Assembly (NCBI GenBank): GCA_963675935.2
Contig: CAXXPV010000001.1
Location: 62,001 to 126,000, forward strand
DNA length: 64,000 bases
Source of the DNA: G963675935 sp963675935
Lineage (GTDB): Bacteria > Planctomycetota > Planctomycetia > Pirellulales > Thermoguttaceae
Direction: 5' to 3'
Translations under genes and position numbers: made by a program
Notes under the pieces: model-generated
Seen by the model: only the letters and a program-made list of their open reading frames with translations
The model's database searches: none
What the model was told of the DNA's origin: nothing
Shown: piece after piece, positions 41,193 through 50,133 of the stretch
How the letters are laid out: every line of letters begins with the position of its first letter
Position numbering within the stretch: the first letter of the stretch is position 1

Positions 41193-42414
41193 TCTGCCCG
41201 ACGGGCACAGGATCAGGTACAATCTGAAAAAGCGTCCCGATTCAGATTGCTATTTCGTTTGCTTCCGTGACGCCAACAATCGGCGGCGCGAGTTGACCAC
41301 TGGCGAGCGCACGAAGCACGCAGCCCAGGACGTTGCCCCCGAGAAGATTCGGGAGGATTGCGCACCTAAAGAGAAAGAGCAGAAGCAGGCGTGGTCTTGG
41401 GATAATGCCGTGAGCCTTGTGACTCGCCACATGAAGGCGCAGAATCTGCGATCTGGTTCGATTGACCAATATCTGGGAACTGTCCGGCTCCTTCGGCGTG
41501 CCTTTCCAAAGACGTATGGCCCGGAGGACATCACGCCCGGCATGGCGGAGACATTCAAGCTGACTCGCGCCGAGGAAGGCAAGAAGCCTCGCACCGTCCG
41601 CAACGACATCAACAATCTGTCCGTTGTATATGGCCGTTGGTGGCGTGATGTGTGCAAGATTCTCAAGGTTGACCCTTTTGTGGACATCGTACAACCGAAG
41701 GAGGACAAGACGCCGCCACGAATCGTCACCCCAGAAGAAAAGCAACAATTCTTCGCGTGGCTGAGAAAGCGTTGGCCGGACTGGCGGCTGCCGTTGCTCT
41801 TTCTGGAAGTCGAGGCCGCGATCGGTTGTCGGATCGGGGAGTTAGCCCACACGACGCCAGACCGGCTGCAAGATGGTCGGCTGACGTTCACGTCGGAAAC
41901 GACCAAGGGCCGGAAACAACGGACTTGCCTGTTACCCTCGAACCTGTTTGCTGAGTTGCAGCACATTTCCGGCCCACTATACGTTTTCGAGCGGTTTGCC
42001 CAAGAGCTATTCAAGGCACGCAAGGGGACGAAACCCTTTCAGCCGTTCACCCCCGCTCGGCTGGTCAAGTGGATGCAGGGCGAGGCGGAAGCCTATTTCC
42101 GCAGCACCAAGGCCAAACGGTTCAAGTTGCACAGTTTGCGGGCTACGGCCATGAGCCAAGCCCGAATGGCTGGAGTGCCCGAAGGGGATGCCGCCGTGGC
42201 CTTTGGCTGCAATCCAGAGACGATGCGGAAGCACTATCTGAACCTGGATGAGATCGCCATCGCCGATCAGGTTTTCCTGCGGATGGGCGATTATCGGAAA
42301 AGATGTGAGGGGAATGTGAGGGGATTGCACCCCAAGAAACGACGTAACCTCCTTACTGCTAAGGAGGTTATGAAGCTCCCCGACAAGGACTCGAACCTTG
42401 GACAAAGCGGTTAA
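41164..42414 (+). CDS. tyrosine recombinase (integrase) of the tRNA-Asn element
   Basis: 416 residues from the TTG at 41164; no ATG in frame fits and the conserved part starts soon after. The core-binding domain covers residues 80-175. The catalytic Arg is in AIGCRIGELAHTTPD near 222, the H-x-x-R box is HSLRATAMSQA near 323, and the Tyr is in MRKHYLNLDEI near 357. The last 13 residues are encoded on the antisense strand of the tRNA-Asn 3' end, where the gene stops. The gene overlaps the excisionase by 29 bases. Function: integration at tRNA-Asn. Confidence 0.9.
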   Translation: MARIPTYACDLPDGHRIRYNLKKRPDSDCYFVCFRDANNRRRELTTGERTKHAAQDVAPEKIREDCAPKEKEQKQAWSWDNAVSLVTRHMKAQNLRSGSIDQYLGTVRLLRRAFPKTYGPEDITPGMAETFKLTRAEEGKKPRTVRNDINNLSVVYGRWWRDVCKILKVDPFVDIVQPKEDKTPPRIVTPEEKQQFFAWLRKRWPDWRLPLLFLEVEAAIGCRIGELAHTTPDRLQDGRLTFTSETTKGRKQRTCLLPSNLFAELQHISGPLYVFERFAQELFKARKGTKPFQPFTPARLVKWMQGEAEAYFRSTKAKRFKLHSLRATAMSQARMAGVPEGDAAVAFGCNPETMRKHYLNLDEIAIADQVFLRMGDYRKRCEGNVRGLHPKKRRNLLTAKEVMKLPDKDSNLGQSG

Positions 42415-42448
42415 CAGCCGCTTGCTCTACCAACTGAGCTATCGGGGA
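42376..42448 (-). tRNA. tRNA-Asn(GTT)
   Basis: On the minus strand, 73 nt: acceptor TCCCCGA/TCGGGGA, D arm with AGCTCAGTTGGTAGAGC, anticodon loop CTGTTAA with anticodon GTT, and T arm AAGG-TTCGAGT-CCTT. Discriminator G, no encoded CCA. Its 3' end overlaps the integrase gene, so it is the attachment site of the element to its left. I did not find the duplicate 3' end elsewhere in the window. Confidence 0.95.
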
Positions 42449-42516
42449 CCACGATCCTCAATACTAATTCAAACTCCACGATTTGACAAGAGGATCGGCG
42501 AGAGTGGGTGCAAGTT

Positions 42517-43050
42517 CTACGTTTTCAGCCGCTCGGCGATGGCGTGAAAGATCGTCTCCGGCTCGGCCATGCGACCAGGACCGGTTGCGCCGCAACTAAG
42601 ATACCCTTCCTCGGGATCGATCATCAAGACGCCGTCGGAGCGAAGCTGGGCGACGTTCCGCTGCACGGCCGGCTTCGACCACATCACACAGTTCATCGCC
42701 GGGGCCATCAGAATCGGCCCGTCAAACGCCAGCAACACCGTGCTCAACAGATCGTCGGCCAGTCCGCACGCGGCCTTGGCCAGAATGTTCGCCGTGGCGG
42801 GGGCAATGCACAAAAGCTCGGCGCGCTCAGCCGCCTCGATGTGCGGATGAACGCCGGAGCCGAACGTGTGCAGGCCCACCGGTCGGCCGCTGAGGGCCTC
42901 GAATGTTTTGGGCGCAACAAGCCGGGTGGCCGATCGGGTCATCAAGACCGTGACCCCGGCGCCCGCTTGCACCAGCCGGCTGACCAGGGCGGCCGTCTTG
43001 TAGGCGGCAATCCCCCCGGTCACGCCGATAAGCAATTCGCGTCCCTTCAT
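42517..43050 (-). CDS. coaC: phosphopantothenoylcysteine decarboxylase
   Basis: 177 residues, the flavoprotein half of CoaBC alone. The N-terminus has VTGGIAAYKTAALVSRL, the FMN-binding P-loop-like region, followed by the catalytic His in GVHPHIEAAERAELLCIAPA and the substrate-clamp PAMN in MAPAMNCVMW, with a Cys in YLSCGATGPGR. It decarboxylates 4'-phosphopantothenoylcysteine in CoA synthesis. CoaB is not fused here, as is usual in planctomycetes. A longer ORF start upstream reads through the palindromic repeat and is not used. It ends the tpiA-to-coaC gene run. Confidence 0.88.
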   Translation of the reverse strand: MKGRELLIGVTGGIAAYKTAALVSRLVQAGAGVTVLMTRSATRLVAPKTFEALSGRPVGLHTFGSGVHPHIEAAERAELLCIAPATANILAKAACGLADDLLSTVLLAFDGPILMAPAMNCVMWSKPAVQRNVAQLRSDGVLMIDPEEGYLSCGATGPGRMAEPETIFHAIAERLKT

Positions 43051-43059
43051 ATTCGCTAT

Positions 43060-43132
43060 TGTAGGAGGCGACTCCCGTCGCCGAATGTTGGCGTTTGGTC
43101 TCGCCATCGGGCGACGGGAGTCGCCTCCTACA
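43060..43132. repeat. 23-bp perfect inverted repeat between rpoZ and coaC
   Basis: TGTAGGAGGCGACTCCCG (43060-43077), continuing TCGCC, pairs with its exact complement at 43110-43132 across a 27-nt loop. The right arm is followed by TTTTT. The TAGGAGGCGACTCCCGTCGCC family is a dispersed REP-like repeat and may also act as a terminator. Confidence 0.8.
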
Positions 43133-43138
43133 GCCTTT

Positions 43139-43399
43139 TTATAGGTCGCGGAAATCCACGTCCAACGCGCCGACCGGCTCGACGCCGGTGGCCACTTGCA
43201 CGTTGCACTCGGTGTCGAGATAAATCTTGTCCTGCATGATCTCGTTGATGACGATCTGCATCTTGTTGTCTTGCTTGGGATCGACCAGCGGCCGCGCTCC
43301 GGCGTTGATCTGCACGAGGCGTTTCTGGATGAGCGTCGAGAGGCGGAACCGCCCCCCGACCTTATGGATGATCTCTTCTTCCCGTAGTTCGTCAATCAT
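43139..43399 (-). CDS. rpoZ: RNA polymerase omega subunit
   Basis: 86 residues in the planctomycete form of omega. The N-terminal helices (EEEIIHKVGGRFRLSTLIQK) bind the beta' subunit; RLVQINAGARPLVDP is the family signature. The C-terminal YLDTECNVQVATGVEPVGAL is specific to this group. It starts 1 base before the gmk stop region, so it is probably translated from the same transcript as gmk, the arrangement seen in many bacteria. Role: assembly and stability of RNA polymerase. Confidence 0.88.
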   Translation of the reverse strand: MIDELREEEIIHKVGGRFRLSTLIQKRLVQINAGARPLVDPKQDNKMQIVINEIMQDKIYLDTECNVQVATGVEPVGALDVDFRDL

Positions 43400-43400
43400 T

Positions 43401-44003
43401 TCAGCTTCTCTCCCGTGTGTTTTGTTCCCACGCCGTGGTCAAAATTTCGCAAACATCGCGGACCGCCTGGTCCAGGTCGTCGTTGATGACTTGATATTGG
43501 TATCGGCCGGCCAAGGCAAGTTCGTGGTCGGCCCGCGCGAGCCGTCGTCGGATGGAATCCTCGTTTTCGGTACCCCGCCCGCGAAGGCGACGTTCGATCT
43601 CCGTCGGCGAACTCGGCCGCAGGAAAATCGTAATGGCGTCGGCGAACCGCTGCATGACGGCCATCGCGCCCTGCACGTCAATCTCTAAGACTACCCATTT
43701 TCCCGCATTCAGGCCAGTGGTCACCTCCGACCAAAGGGTGCCGTACCAGTAGGAATGCCCAAAAACCTCGAAACACTCGACAAAATCACCCTTCTTCCGG
43801 CGTATCTGAAACTCATCGTTGGTAAGGAAATGGTAGTCCACCCCGTCGGTTTCGCCAGGGCGCGGCGGTCGGGTGGTCGCCGACACACTGTGGACCAGCG
43901 GCGCCTGGCAGCGATGGAAGACCTGCCGCAACACCGAGGTCTTGCCCGCTCCCGAGGGACCTGAAATCACCACCAGCCTACCCGTCGACGCTGTTTCCGG
44001 CAC
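43401..44003 (-). CDS. gmk: guanylate kinase
   Basis: 200 residues. P-loop SGPSGAGKTSVLRQV, GMP-binding SATTRPPRPGETDGVDYHFL, and the LID region RLRGRGTENEDSIRRRL are all intact. It converts GMP to GDP with ATP, feeding GTP and c-di-GMP pools. It sits between yicC and rpoZ with spacings of a few bases, an operon conserved in many phyla. Length is normal for the family. ATG chosen because the P-loop follows 10 residues later. Confidence 0.95.
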   Translation of the reverse strand: MPETASTGRLVVISGPSGAGKTSVLRQVFHRCQAPLVHSVSATTRPPRPGETDGVDYHFLTNDEFQIRRKKGDFVECFEVFGHSYWYGTLWSEVTTGLNAGKWVVLEIDVQGAMAVMQRFADAITIFLRPSSPTEIERRLRGRGTENEDSIRRRLARADHELALAGRYQYQVINDDLDQAVRDVCEILTTAWEQNTRERS

Positions 44004-44006
44004 GAG

Positions 44007-44894
44007 CTACTCGATGTTCTGGACCATTTCCCGAATGCGTTCGACCACCGTCTTGATTTCGATGACGTGCCGAGCGATTTCCACGTCGTTGCCCTTCGAC
44101 CCGATTGTGTTGGTCTCTCGGAACATCTCCTGCGTGAGGAAATCGAGCTTCCGGCCCGCACTTTCCGACAATTCCATGCTCTCGCGGAACTGGTCGAGAT
44201 GGCTTCGCAACCGGACGATCTCCTCCGAAATGTCGCTCCGGTCGGCGTACAGGCCGACCTCTTTAATCAGGTCGGACGGATCGAGCGTCACTTGCAGATC
44301 GGACATTGTTTTCTTAAGCCGGTCGAAGAGGCGGTTGCGATAATCCTCGACGACCAGCGGGGTGCGCCGCTCGATCTGGTCGAGGCTTTCGGTCACCGCG
44401 CGGCAGTTGGCCGCCAGATCGGCCGCCATGGCGCGTCCCTCGTCGGCCCGCATTTTTCCGAGATTTTCGAGTGCCGTTCTTAGCGTTTTTTCGATGATCG
44501 GCCAATCGGCCTCGGCGTCGGCGTTCGAACTCGATGCGTCATCGACCACGCCCGGCAAGGGCAAAAGGGCTTCGAGCGAAGGGCCATTCCCATCGGCCTG
44601 CCACTCGCGCATCAACTCGACAATCTGCTGCCGGTAGCGAGCGAGCACATCGACGTTGATTTTGTAATCCTCGGGCGCATGGCGGCGATCGACCCGAATG
44701 TTCACCTGGATGGTTCCGCGATGCAAGGTTTCGCGGACGACGGACTCGACGGCGGAGTCCAGCGAGCCGTAACCTTCCGTGGCGCGAACCGAGAGCTTGA
44801 AGAAGCGGTTGTTGATGGCGCGCACTTCGACGGCGACGGCAAGGCCGTCCTGTTGGCAATGCGCCTCGCCAAAGCCGGTCATGCTCTGCAACAT
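44007..44894 (-). CDS. yicC: YicC/YloC-family endoribonuclease
   Basis: 295 residues. Begins MLQSMTGFGEA, the invariant start of the family, then VEVRAINNRFF. The C-terminus has RKLDFLTQEMFRETNTIGSK and ends with VERIREMVQNIE, also diagnostic. YicC-type proteins are metal-dependent endoribonucleases involved in turnover of small RNAs. Length is standard (about 290). It lies 3 bases upstream of gmk, giving the conserved yicC-gmk-rpoZ cluster. Confidence 0.93.
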   Translation of the reverse strand: MLQSMTGFGEAHCQQDGLAVAVEVRAINNRFFKLSVRATEGYGSLDSAVESVVRETLHRGTIQVNIRVDRRHAPEDYKINVDVLARYRQQIVELMREWQADGNGPSLEALLPLPGVVDDASSSNADAEADWPIIEKTLRTALENLGKMRADEGRAMAADLAANCRAVTESLDQIERRTPLVVEDYRNRLFDRLKKTMSDLQVTLDPSDLIKEVGLYADRSDISEEIVRLRSHLDQFRESMELSESAGRKLDFLTQEMFRETNTIGSKGNDVEIARHVIEIKTVVERIREMVQNIE

Positions 44895-44973
44895 AGGGAG
44901 GGATTCGGGCTAGAGATTAGAGATCAGATAAACCGTTTGCGGTTTCGCATGGATAACTGGCCACTAGCCACTA

Positions 44974-45342
44974 CTACTTTTCGGCCGGCGCGGGCGCCGA
45001 AGGTGCTTTTTCGGCCGGCGCTTTGTCGGTCGAGGGCGCGGCCGAAACGCCGGGCTTCTGTTGGGCGTCGCTGCCCATGTTTGGATCCACGGGGCCACTG
45101 GTGCCACCGCCACTGAGTACCTTCACCGTGACCAAACACAGAACAATCCAAAACGTGGCCACGCCGATGGTGATTTTCGTGAACATGTCGCCGGCCTTGG
45201 TGCCGAAGGCGCTCTGGCCGCCCATGCCGCCGAACGCGCCGGCCAAGCCGCCACCCTTGCCGCGCTGGATCAACACCAGCACGATCAGAAACAAGGCCGT
45301 CAGAAGAAGCAAAACCATCAACAAACCGGTCACAAACGCCAT
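44974..45342 (-). CDS. secG: protein translocase subunit SecG
   Basis: 122 residues with two membrane segments (residues 5-24, LLMVLLLLTALFLIVLVLIQ, and about 57-77, ITIGVATFWIVLCLVTVKVL). Between them lies the SecG signature RGKGGGLAGAFGGMGGQ followed by SAFGTKAGD. A Pro/Ala/Lys-rich tail of 40 residues extends beyond the usual length, common in planctomycetes. SecG helps the SecYE channel during protein export. The gene is between tpiA and yicC, as in many bacteria where tpiA-secG is conserved. Confidence 0.93.
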   Translation of the reverse strand: MAFVTGLLMVLLLLTALFLIVLVLIQRGKGGGLAGAFGGMGGQSAFGTKAGDMFTKITIGVATFWIVLCLVTVKVLSGGGTSGPVDPNMGSDAQQKPGVSAAPSTDKAPAEKAPSAPAPAEK

Positions 45343-45361
45343 GATTCCTTGTTTCCTTCGT

Positions 45362-46117
45362 TCAGAGGGCGCCCGAGGCTATGCCCAGGAATTGATCCAC
45401 TTTTAGGCTTGCGCCTCCGACCAATGCTCCGTCAATGTCGTTCTGTTTGAGCAGCGAAGCCGCGTTGTCGGGCTTCACGCTGCCGCCGTACTGCAACCGC
45501 ACCACGTCGGCAATCGGGCTATTATAGCGTTTCTCGATCATCTTGCGAAGAGCGAGATGAACCTCTTCCGCCTGTTGGGGGGTAGCCACCTTGCCCGTGC
45601 CAATCGCCCAGACCGGCTCGTAGGCGATCACCACCTTGACGATCTGCTCGGCCGACACCCCGGCCAGCGACCCGTCGAACTGGGTTTGGATGACCGACAG
45701 GGTCTTTCCGGCCTCGCGTTCGGCGAGCAATTCGCCCACGCAGACGATCGGCAGCAGGCCGGCGGCCAGGGCGGCGTGGACCTTTTTGTTGATCAGGGCG
45801 TCGGTTTCGCCCAAGATATGCCGCCGCTCGCTGTGGCCGAGAATGACGTAGGTGCAACCGAGGTCTCGGAGCATCGCCGCGCTCAACTCGCCGGTAAAAG
45901 CGCCGTCTTTCTCGAAATACATATTCTGAGCGCCCAGGGCGACCTTCGAGCCGGCAATCGCCCGGCCCACGGCGTCGAGGTAGCAACTTGGAGGGCAGAC
46001 GGCCAGATCGACGCCATCGACGGATTGGGCCTGTTTGGCCAGCCCTTCAGCCAAGGCCACGGCCGAGGCTCGGTTCGTGTTCATCTTCCAATTGCCGGCA
46101 ATAAACGGGCGACGCAT
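45362..46117 (-). CDS. tpiA: triosephosphate isomerase
   Basis: 251 residues from the ATG at 46117 (MRRPFIAGNWKMNTN); the longer frame upstream is not conserved. The catalytic Lys is in GNWKMN, the His in ILGHSERR, and the Glu in VIAYEPVWAIGTGK. The phosphate loop is LQYGGSVKPDN. It interconverts dihydroxyacetone phosphate and glyceraldehyde 3-phosphate. Full-length and intact. It starts the minus-strand housekeeping run. Confidence 0.95.
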   Translation of the reverse strand: MRRPFIAGNWKMNTNRASAVALAEGLAKQAQSVDGVDLAVCPPSCYLDAVGRAIAGSKVALGAQNMYFEKDGAFTGELSAAMLRDLGCTYVILGHSERRHILGETDALINKKVHAALAAGLLPIVCVGELLAEREAGKTLSVIQTQFDGSLAGVSAEQIVKVVIAYEPVWAIGTGKVATPQQAEEVHLALRKMIEKRYNSPIADVVRLQYGGSVKPDNAASLLKQNDIDGALVGGASLKVDQFLGIASGAL

Positions 46118-46443
46118 TTCTGGGTAGGCTCCTTGAGAGTGGTCAGTTGTCCGTAAAACCGCTTGCGGCTTCGCAAAAAAGACCGCCAACAGACATTATA
46201 TAACGAAAAAGTATTCCTGCTTTTTCTTGCGCCCTATCGCGAAACTCTTGATTGTAGCATCAAGGCCGGGGACTGTTCAAGGGGTGGCGTGTTGCACGCA
46301 GGAGAACTGCAAAGCCGCATTTTGGGGATGGATGGGAAAGACCGTCATTCTGAGAGGCTGTGATTTTTTAGGAATCCCCTGGGCTATTTTGTGAAAACGC
46401 GCTAAGATGAGCCGAGTGGGGAGAAACACCGAAAATCCTGGCC
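46118..46443. other. intergenic region between tpiA and a transposase relic
   Basis: No gene is recognised. It carries the tpiA upstream region on the minus strand and, from about 46360, the AT-rich left flank of the IS1182-like relic. I could not identify inverted repeats marking the transposon's end. Confidence 0.4.
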
Positions 46444-47513
46444 GTGAGACGCATCATGCAAACGCTTTTTGATAAAGGGGACGCCCTTTCTCCCTCGCCC
46501 GGCGATGTTGCCGCCGCTCAAGATATGGGCGGCACGCCGCGATTGCGAGTTCCGCATCGCAGCCAAGTCGAAATGCACTGGGCTACGCTCGATGAGTTGC
46601 TCGAGCCGGAACATGCCGTCCGACTCGTTTGGAATTGCGTCGCCGGTTTCAATCTTGAACGTTGGCTGAAACGGATCAAGGCCGTGAAAGGCATGGTCGG
46701 CCGCAATGCGACGGATCCGCGTTTGCTGGTCGCCCTTTGGGTGTACGCCACTGTGGACGGCGTTGCCAGCGCCCGCGAGTTGGAGCGGCTTTGCGAAAAA
46801 CATTTGGCGTATCGGTGGCTTTGCGGCGGCGTGAGCGTGAACCATACTGCGAACGGTTGAAATTGTCCGGTTTTTCCACCTCGCAAGAAATCGGACAAAC
46901 CAAGCCGTGCAAGGTATATCACATGCTGGCCGATTTTCGATCGCAAGGCGCCGACGCTTGGGATGCGTTGTTGACGCAGATCGTCGGTTCGTTGTTGGCG
47001 CAGGACTTGGTTTCGCTCAAGCGCGTGGCGCAGGACGGCATGCGTGTTCGGGCGAGCGCGGGCGCGTCGTCGTTTCGGCATCGGCCGCGACTGGAGCAAG
47101 CGTTGATTGACGCCTGCGAGCAGGTTGAGGCGTTGGTCGACGGCGGCTTCGCGACGTTGGATACGATCAATAAGGCGGACAAACTTGGTTGCACCGTTTT
47201 TTCGCCGCTACGTGAAGAGGAAAAACAACTCGCGGCGGGCAAAAATCCTTACGAACCGAAATACGGCGATAGCGAGGCGGTGGCGTCATGGCGCGAGCGG
47301 ATGGGCACGACGGCGGCGAAGGCGATCTATCGGTTGCGGGGTCAAACGGCGGAATGGGTGAACGCGGTTGCTCGAAATCACGGGCTGTATCACATGCCGG
47401 TGCGTGGCGAACCGAAGTGTCGCACCATCGGCCTTCTGCATGCGATTGCCCACAATATCCTCCGCGGGGTGGCGTTGTGCGCACGAGCGGCCGTTGCGAC
47501 TGAATCAACCTGA
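46444..47513 (+). pseudogene. broken IS1182-like transposase
   Basis: Two frames together give a degenerate IS1182-type transposase. The first (to 46860) has the N-terminal DUF772 domain with VPHRSQVEMHWATLDELLEP and ends in GGVSVNHT then ANG-stop. About 70 bases of foreign sequence follow, then the frame resumes with YHMLADFRSQGADAWDALLT and VAQDGMRVRASAGASSFRHR. A second lesion removes the central catalytic segment between QVEAL and VDGGFATLDTI. The C-terminal RNHGLYHMPVRGEPKCRTIG is preserved. It cannot be active. The 70-base insert carries a TTGTCCG...CGGACAA inverted repeat. Confidence 0.75.
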
Positions 47514-47862
47514 AAATGCGGGGAATAAAGAGAATAATGAGAATCGAGAACTGACAAACGGAAATTCTGACGGAATGATTTTGAAAAGCGGTTGAAGATT
47601 TTTGCAAGAAACAAGAAAAAAGCCATCAACCGTGCCTGCTACGATCCGTTTGTCGTTTTTATTGCGTCGGAAATCGAAATAATCACAGCCTCAGAGCGCG
47701 GGAACGAGGGTTTGGGGGACTTTGTAATTCTCCTGACAATTGGGCCGGAAACATTTGACTATATTGGGAATCGCGTTATGATGGACCCATTCGTCTAGGT
47801 GGATTGTTGGCCCACAACTGCCGACTGGGCGTCGGCAAAACACTTTTATGAGGGATACGACA
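47514..47862 (+). promoter_or_regulatory. upstream region of the redox cluster with a sigma-70-like promoter
   Basis: No gene is recognised. TTGACT (47755-47760) and TATGAT (47777-47782), separated by 16 bases, form a good sigma-70 promoter about 80 bases before the start of the next gene at 47863, whose ATG follows GAGGGA. Confidence 0.6.
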
Positions 47863-50133
47863 ATGCGGAACACAAGATTCTTGGTGGCGACTTTCTTGGC
47901 GGTTGCGGTTTTGTGCGGCGCCGGCGGCGATGGAAACTCGCCCGAGAAAAAAGACGCCAAACAACAAGATAAAACAACTCAGTCTCGCAAGGACGGCAAG
48001 ACGGACACCAAATGCGCCGCCCAAGCCGACAAAAAGCCAACCGACAAAAAGCCAACCGAGAAAACAACGCCGAAGCAGCTCGGACCGAACGACTACGGAA
48101 TGTTGAAGGCGAAAATCGGAGTGGGCGAACTTCCCAATCTCGTCTCCCTCGCCTGCGACGATCAAGACCGGGTGTTCGCGCTGACGGCGTCGGGCAACTC
48201 GGGCGGCGTAAAAATCTACTCCAAGGAAGGAAAGCCCGCCGGAGGGTTTTCGTGCAAACTGAAAGGCGTGCCCGGCGCCATCGCCGTCGCCCCCGACGGA
48301 GCGGTTTACGTCGTTTCCATCAAGACCGACACTGTGAAACTCACCGAGGCCGAACGGGAGAAGATGGCCGAAGAGTATACCGTCATGGTGATGAAAGACC
48401 TCCCCAAGGAGCAACGGGCCAATGTGGTGAAAGAGGCCGAGCGATTGGAGGCCGAGAAGAACAAGAAAAACGGTGTAAAAAAGGCCGATGCGAAAAAGGA
48501 CAAGGAGGTAGACAAGGAAAAGGCAGACGATAAAGCAGACAAGGACAAAAAGGAGAAAAAGGAAAAGAAGGTCGCCGAAGTCGATGAGAAAACGGTGGCC
48601 GCCGCCATCAAGAAAATACTTCTCTCGAGGATGCCTTCCCAAACGCAAAAGCAAACCGCGTTCCTCGCCGTGTTCGATGAGAAGGGCAAGCTGACCAGCG
48701 AGGATCTGTTGCCCAAGTTCGGCGACGTCACCGCGACCGCCTTCTCCCAAGGAAAATTGCTCCTGGCCGACCGTTCTCGAAGAGCCTTGGCGGTGTACGA
48801 TCCAGCCACGAAGAAGCAGGTCGGCTCGATCGGCAAGGATTTTCGCCTCTGCTGCGGCATCTTCGGTTTCGCGGTCGATAAGAGCGGCAACGTCTTGGTC
48901 GGCAATCTCGGCGCGTTCCACGTCGATCGCTTCTCGCCGGACGGCAAGCTGCAATCGAGCTTCGGCCGGCGCGGCGACAAGGATGACGAGTTCCACGGCT
49001 GCTGCAATCCGTCAAATCTGGTCGTTTTGCCGGATGGACGCATCCTGACCGCCGAAAAAAGCCCCCTGCGGCTGAAGATTTACTCGGCCGACGGCAAAAA
49101 GTGCGAGCAAATCATCGAAGATTTAAGCTCGCTCGGCGGAGAATGCTCCTATCTGCCGATGGCGGTCGATTCGGCCGGCAATGTTTACATGGCTTGCGTG
49201 GCGACGAAGTGCATCGTCAAGTGCGTCAAGGGCGCCGCCTTGCTCAACGCGACCGACACGACGTCGCTCGCGCCGCCGCAAGGCGCCGCGGCGGCGGCCG
49301 CCAAACCGATCAGCCTGACGATCGGCGTCAACGAAATCTTCTGCAAGAAGACCGCCTGCAAGTGCGTGCATCACGTCGCCACGCGCACCTACGATTCGCT
49401 CCAAAAGCGTTTGAAGGATAAATACGACATCGACCTGAAGTTGAATTACTATCCCGAGGATACGTTCACGCTCCACAAAGACATCGCCGCTGGCAATCTG
49501 GACGGCGCGCTGGCGAAGCCTTGGTCCATCCTGAAACACGCGAGGGAGTCGGGCCGCGATTTTCGCCGCGTTGTCGATCTTCAGGGGCCTCGAGGCATGG
49601 CAACAGTATGCGGCGTCGTTGTGGTGAAACGCGATTCCGCGATTCACGATTGGCCGGACCTCAAGGGAAAACGCATCGCCCTGGGCGACGCCGACGGTTA
49701 TGAAAAACACCACGCCGCCCTGGCCCTTCTGAAATCGCATGGGATCGAGCCGAAGCCGGCCGATCTGACCGAGTTCTCGGGTTGCACGGAGTGCATCGGC
49801 GCCATCTTGGACGGCAAGGCCGACGCCGCGATCATCAGCGATTACGCCTTCGACGCCGATTGTCTGGTCGATATTGCCAAGAAGGAAGATTTCCACGTGC
49901 TCGGAGTGACGAAAACGGCGATTCCGCAAACGTCGCTGTTGCTCGACGTGGGTCGGGTTTCTCCCGACGTGGCGCAGCGATTGCGTAAGGCGTTGGTGGA
50001 ACTGGCCGGCGACGCCGATCTGAAAGAGTCGCTTCTGGGCGACGGTTTCACGACGCCGGCGCCCTGGTCGCCCGACGAATTACCGCCCGTGGTTGCAAAG
50101 AAAACCGCGAAGGAAACGTCGGAACAAAAGTGA
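47863..50133 (+). CDS. secreted beta-propeller protein fused to a PhnD-like substrate-binding domain
   Basis: 756 residues from the ATG at 47863, which has a GAGGGA site (an ATG 15 bases earlier lacks one). It begins with a signal peptide (RNTRFLVATFLAVAVLCGAG) and a Lys-rich linker. Residues 80-490 look like an NHL-type beta-propeller (ALACDDQDRVF-like blades; NVLVGNLGAFHVDRFSPDGK), interrupted by a 60-residue Lys/Asp/Glu-rich insert. The last 260 residues form a PhnD-type periplasmic binding domain (PDLKGKRIALGDADGYEKHH), with unusual cysteines in FCKKTACKCVHH and GCTECIGAIL. It would sit outside the cytoplasmic membrane and bind a small oxyanion or metal complex. Two ferredoxin genes follow at once. 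Confidence 0.65.
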   Translation: MRNTRFLVATFLAVAVLCGAGGDGNSPEKKDAKQQDKTTQSRKDGKTDTKCAAQADKKPTDKKPTEKTTPKQLGPNDYGMLKAKIGVGELPNLVSLACDDQDRVFALTASGNSGGVKIYSKEGKPAGGFSCKLKGVPGAIAVAPDGAVYVVSIKTDTVKLTEAEREKMAEEYTVMVMKDLPKEQRANVVKEAERLEAEKNKKNGVKKADAKKDKEVDKEKADDKADKDKKEKKEKKVAEVDEKTVAAAIKKILLSRMPSQTQKQTAFLAVFDEKGKLTSEDLLPKFGDVTATAFSQGKLLLADRSRRALAVYDPATKKQVGSIGKDFRLCCGIFGFAVDKSGNVLVGNLGAFHVDRFSPDGKLQSSFGRRGDKDDEFHGCCNPSNLVVLPDGRILTAEKSPLRLKIYSADGKKCEQIIEDLSSLGGECSYLPMAVDSAGNVYMACVATKCIVKCVKGAALLNATDTTSLAPPQGAAAAAAKPISLTIGVNEIFCKKTACKCVHHVATRTYDSLQKRLKDKYDIDLKLNYYPEDTFTLHKDIAAGNLDGALAKPWSILKHARESGRDFRRVVDLQGPRGMATVCGVVVVKRDSAIHDWPDLKGKRIALGDADGYEKHHAALALLKSHGIEPKPADLTEFSGCTECIGAILDGKADAAIISDYAFDADCLVDIAKKEDFHVLGVTKTAIPQTSLLLDVGRVSPDVAQRLRKALVELAGDADLKESLLGDGFTTPAPWSPDELPPVVAKKTAKETSEQK

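Noticed and set aside
47776..48996. A 406-codon antisense frame on the beta-propeller gene
   Set aside because: Composition mirrors the Lys/Glu-rich sense protein (long Phe/Leu runs); no promoter or site.
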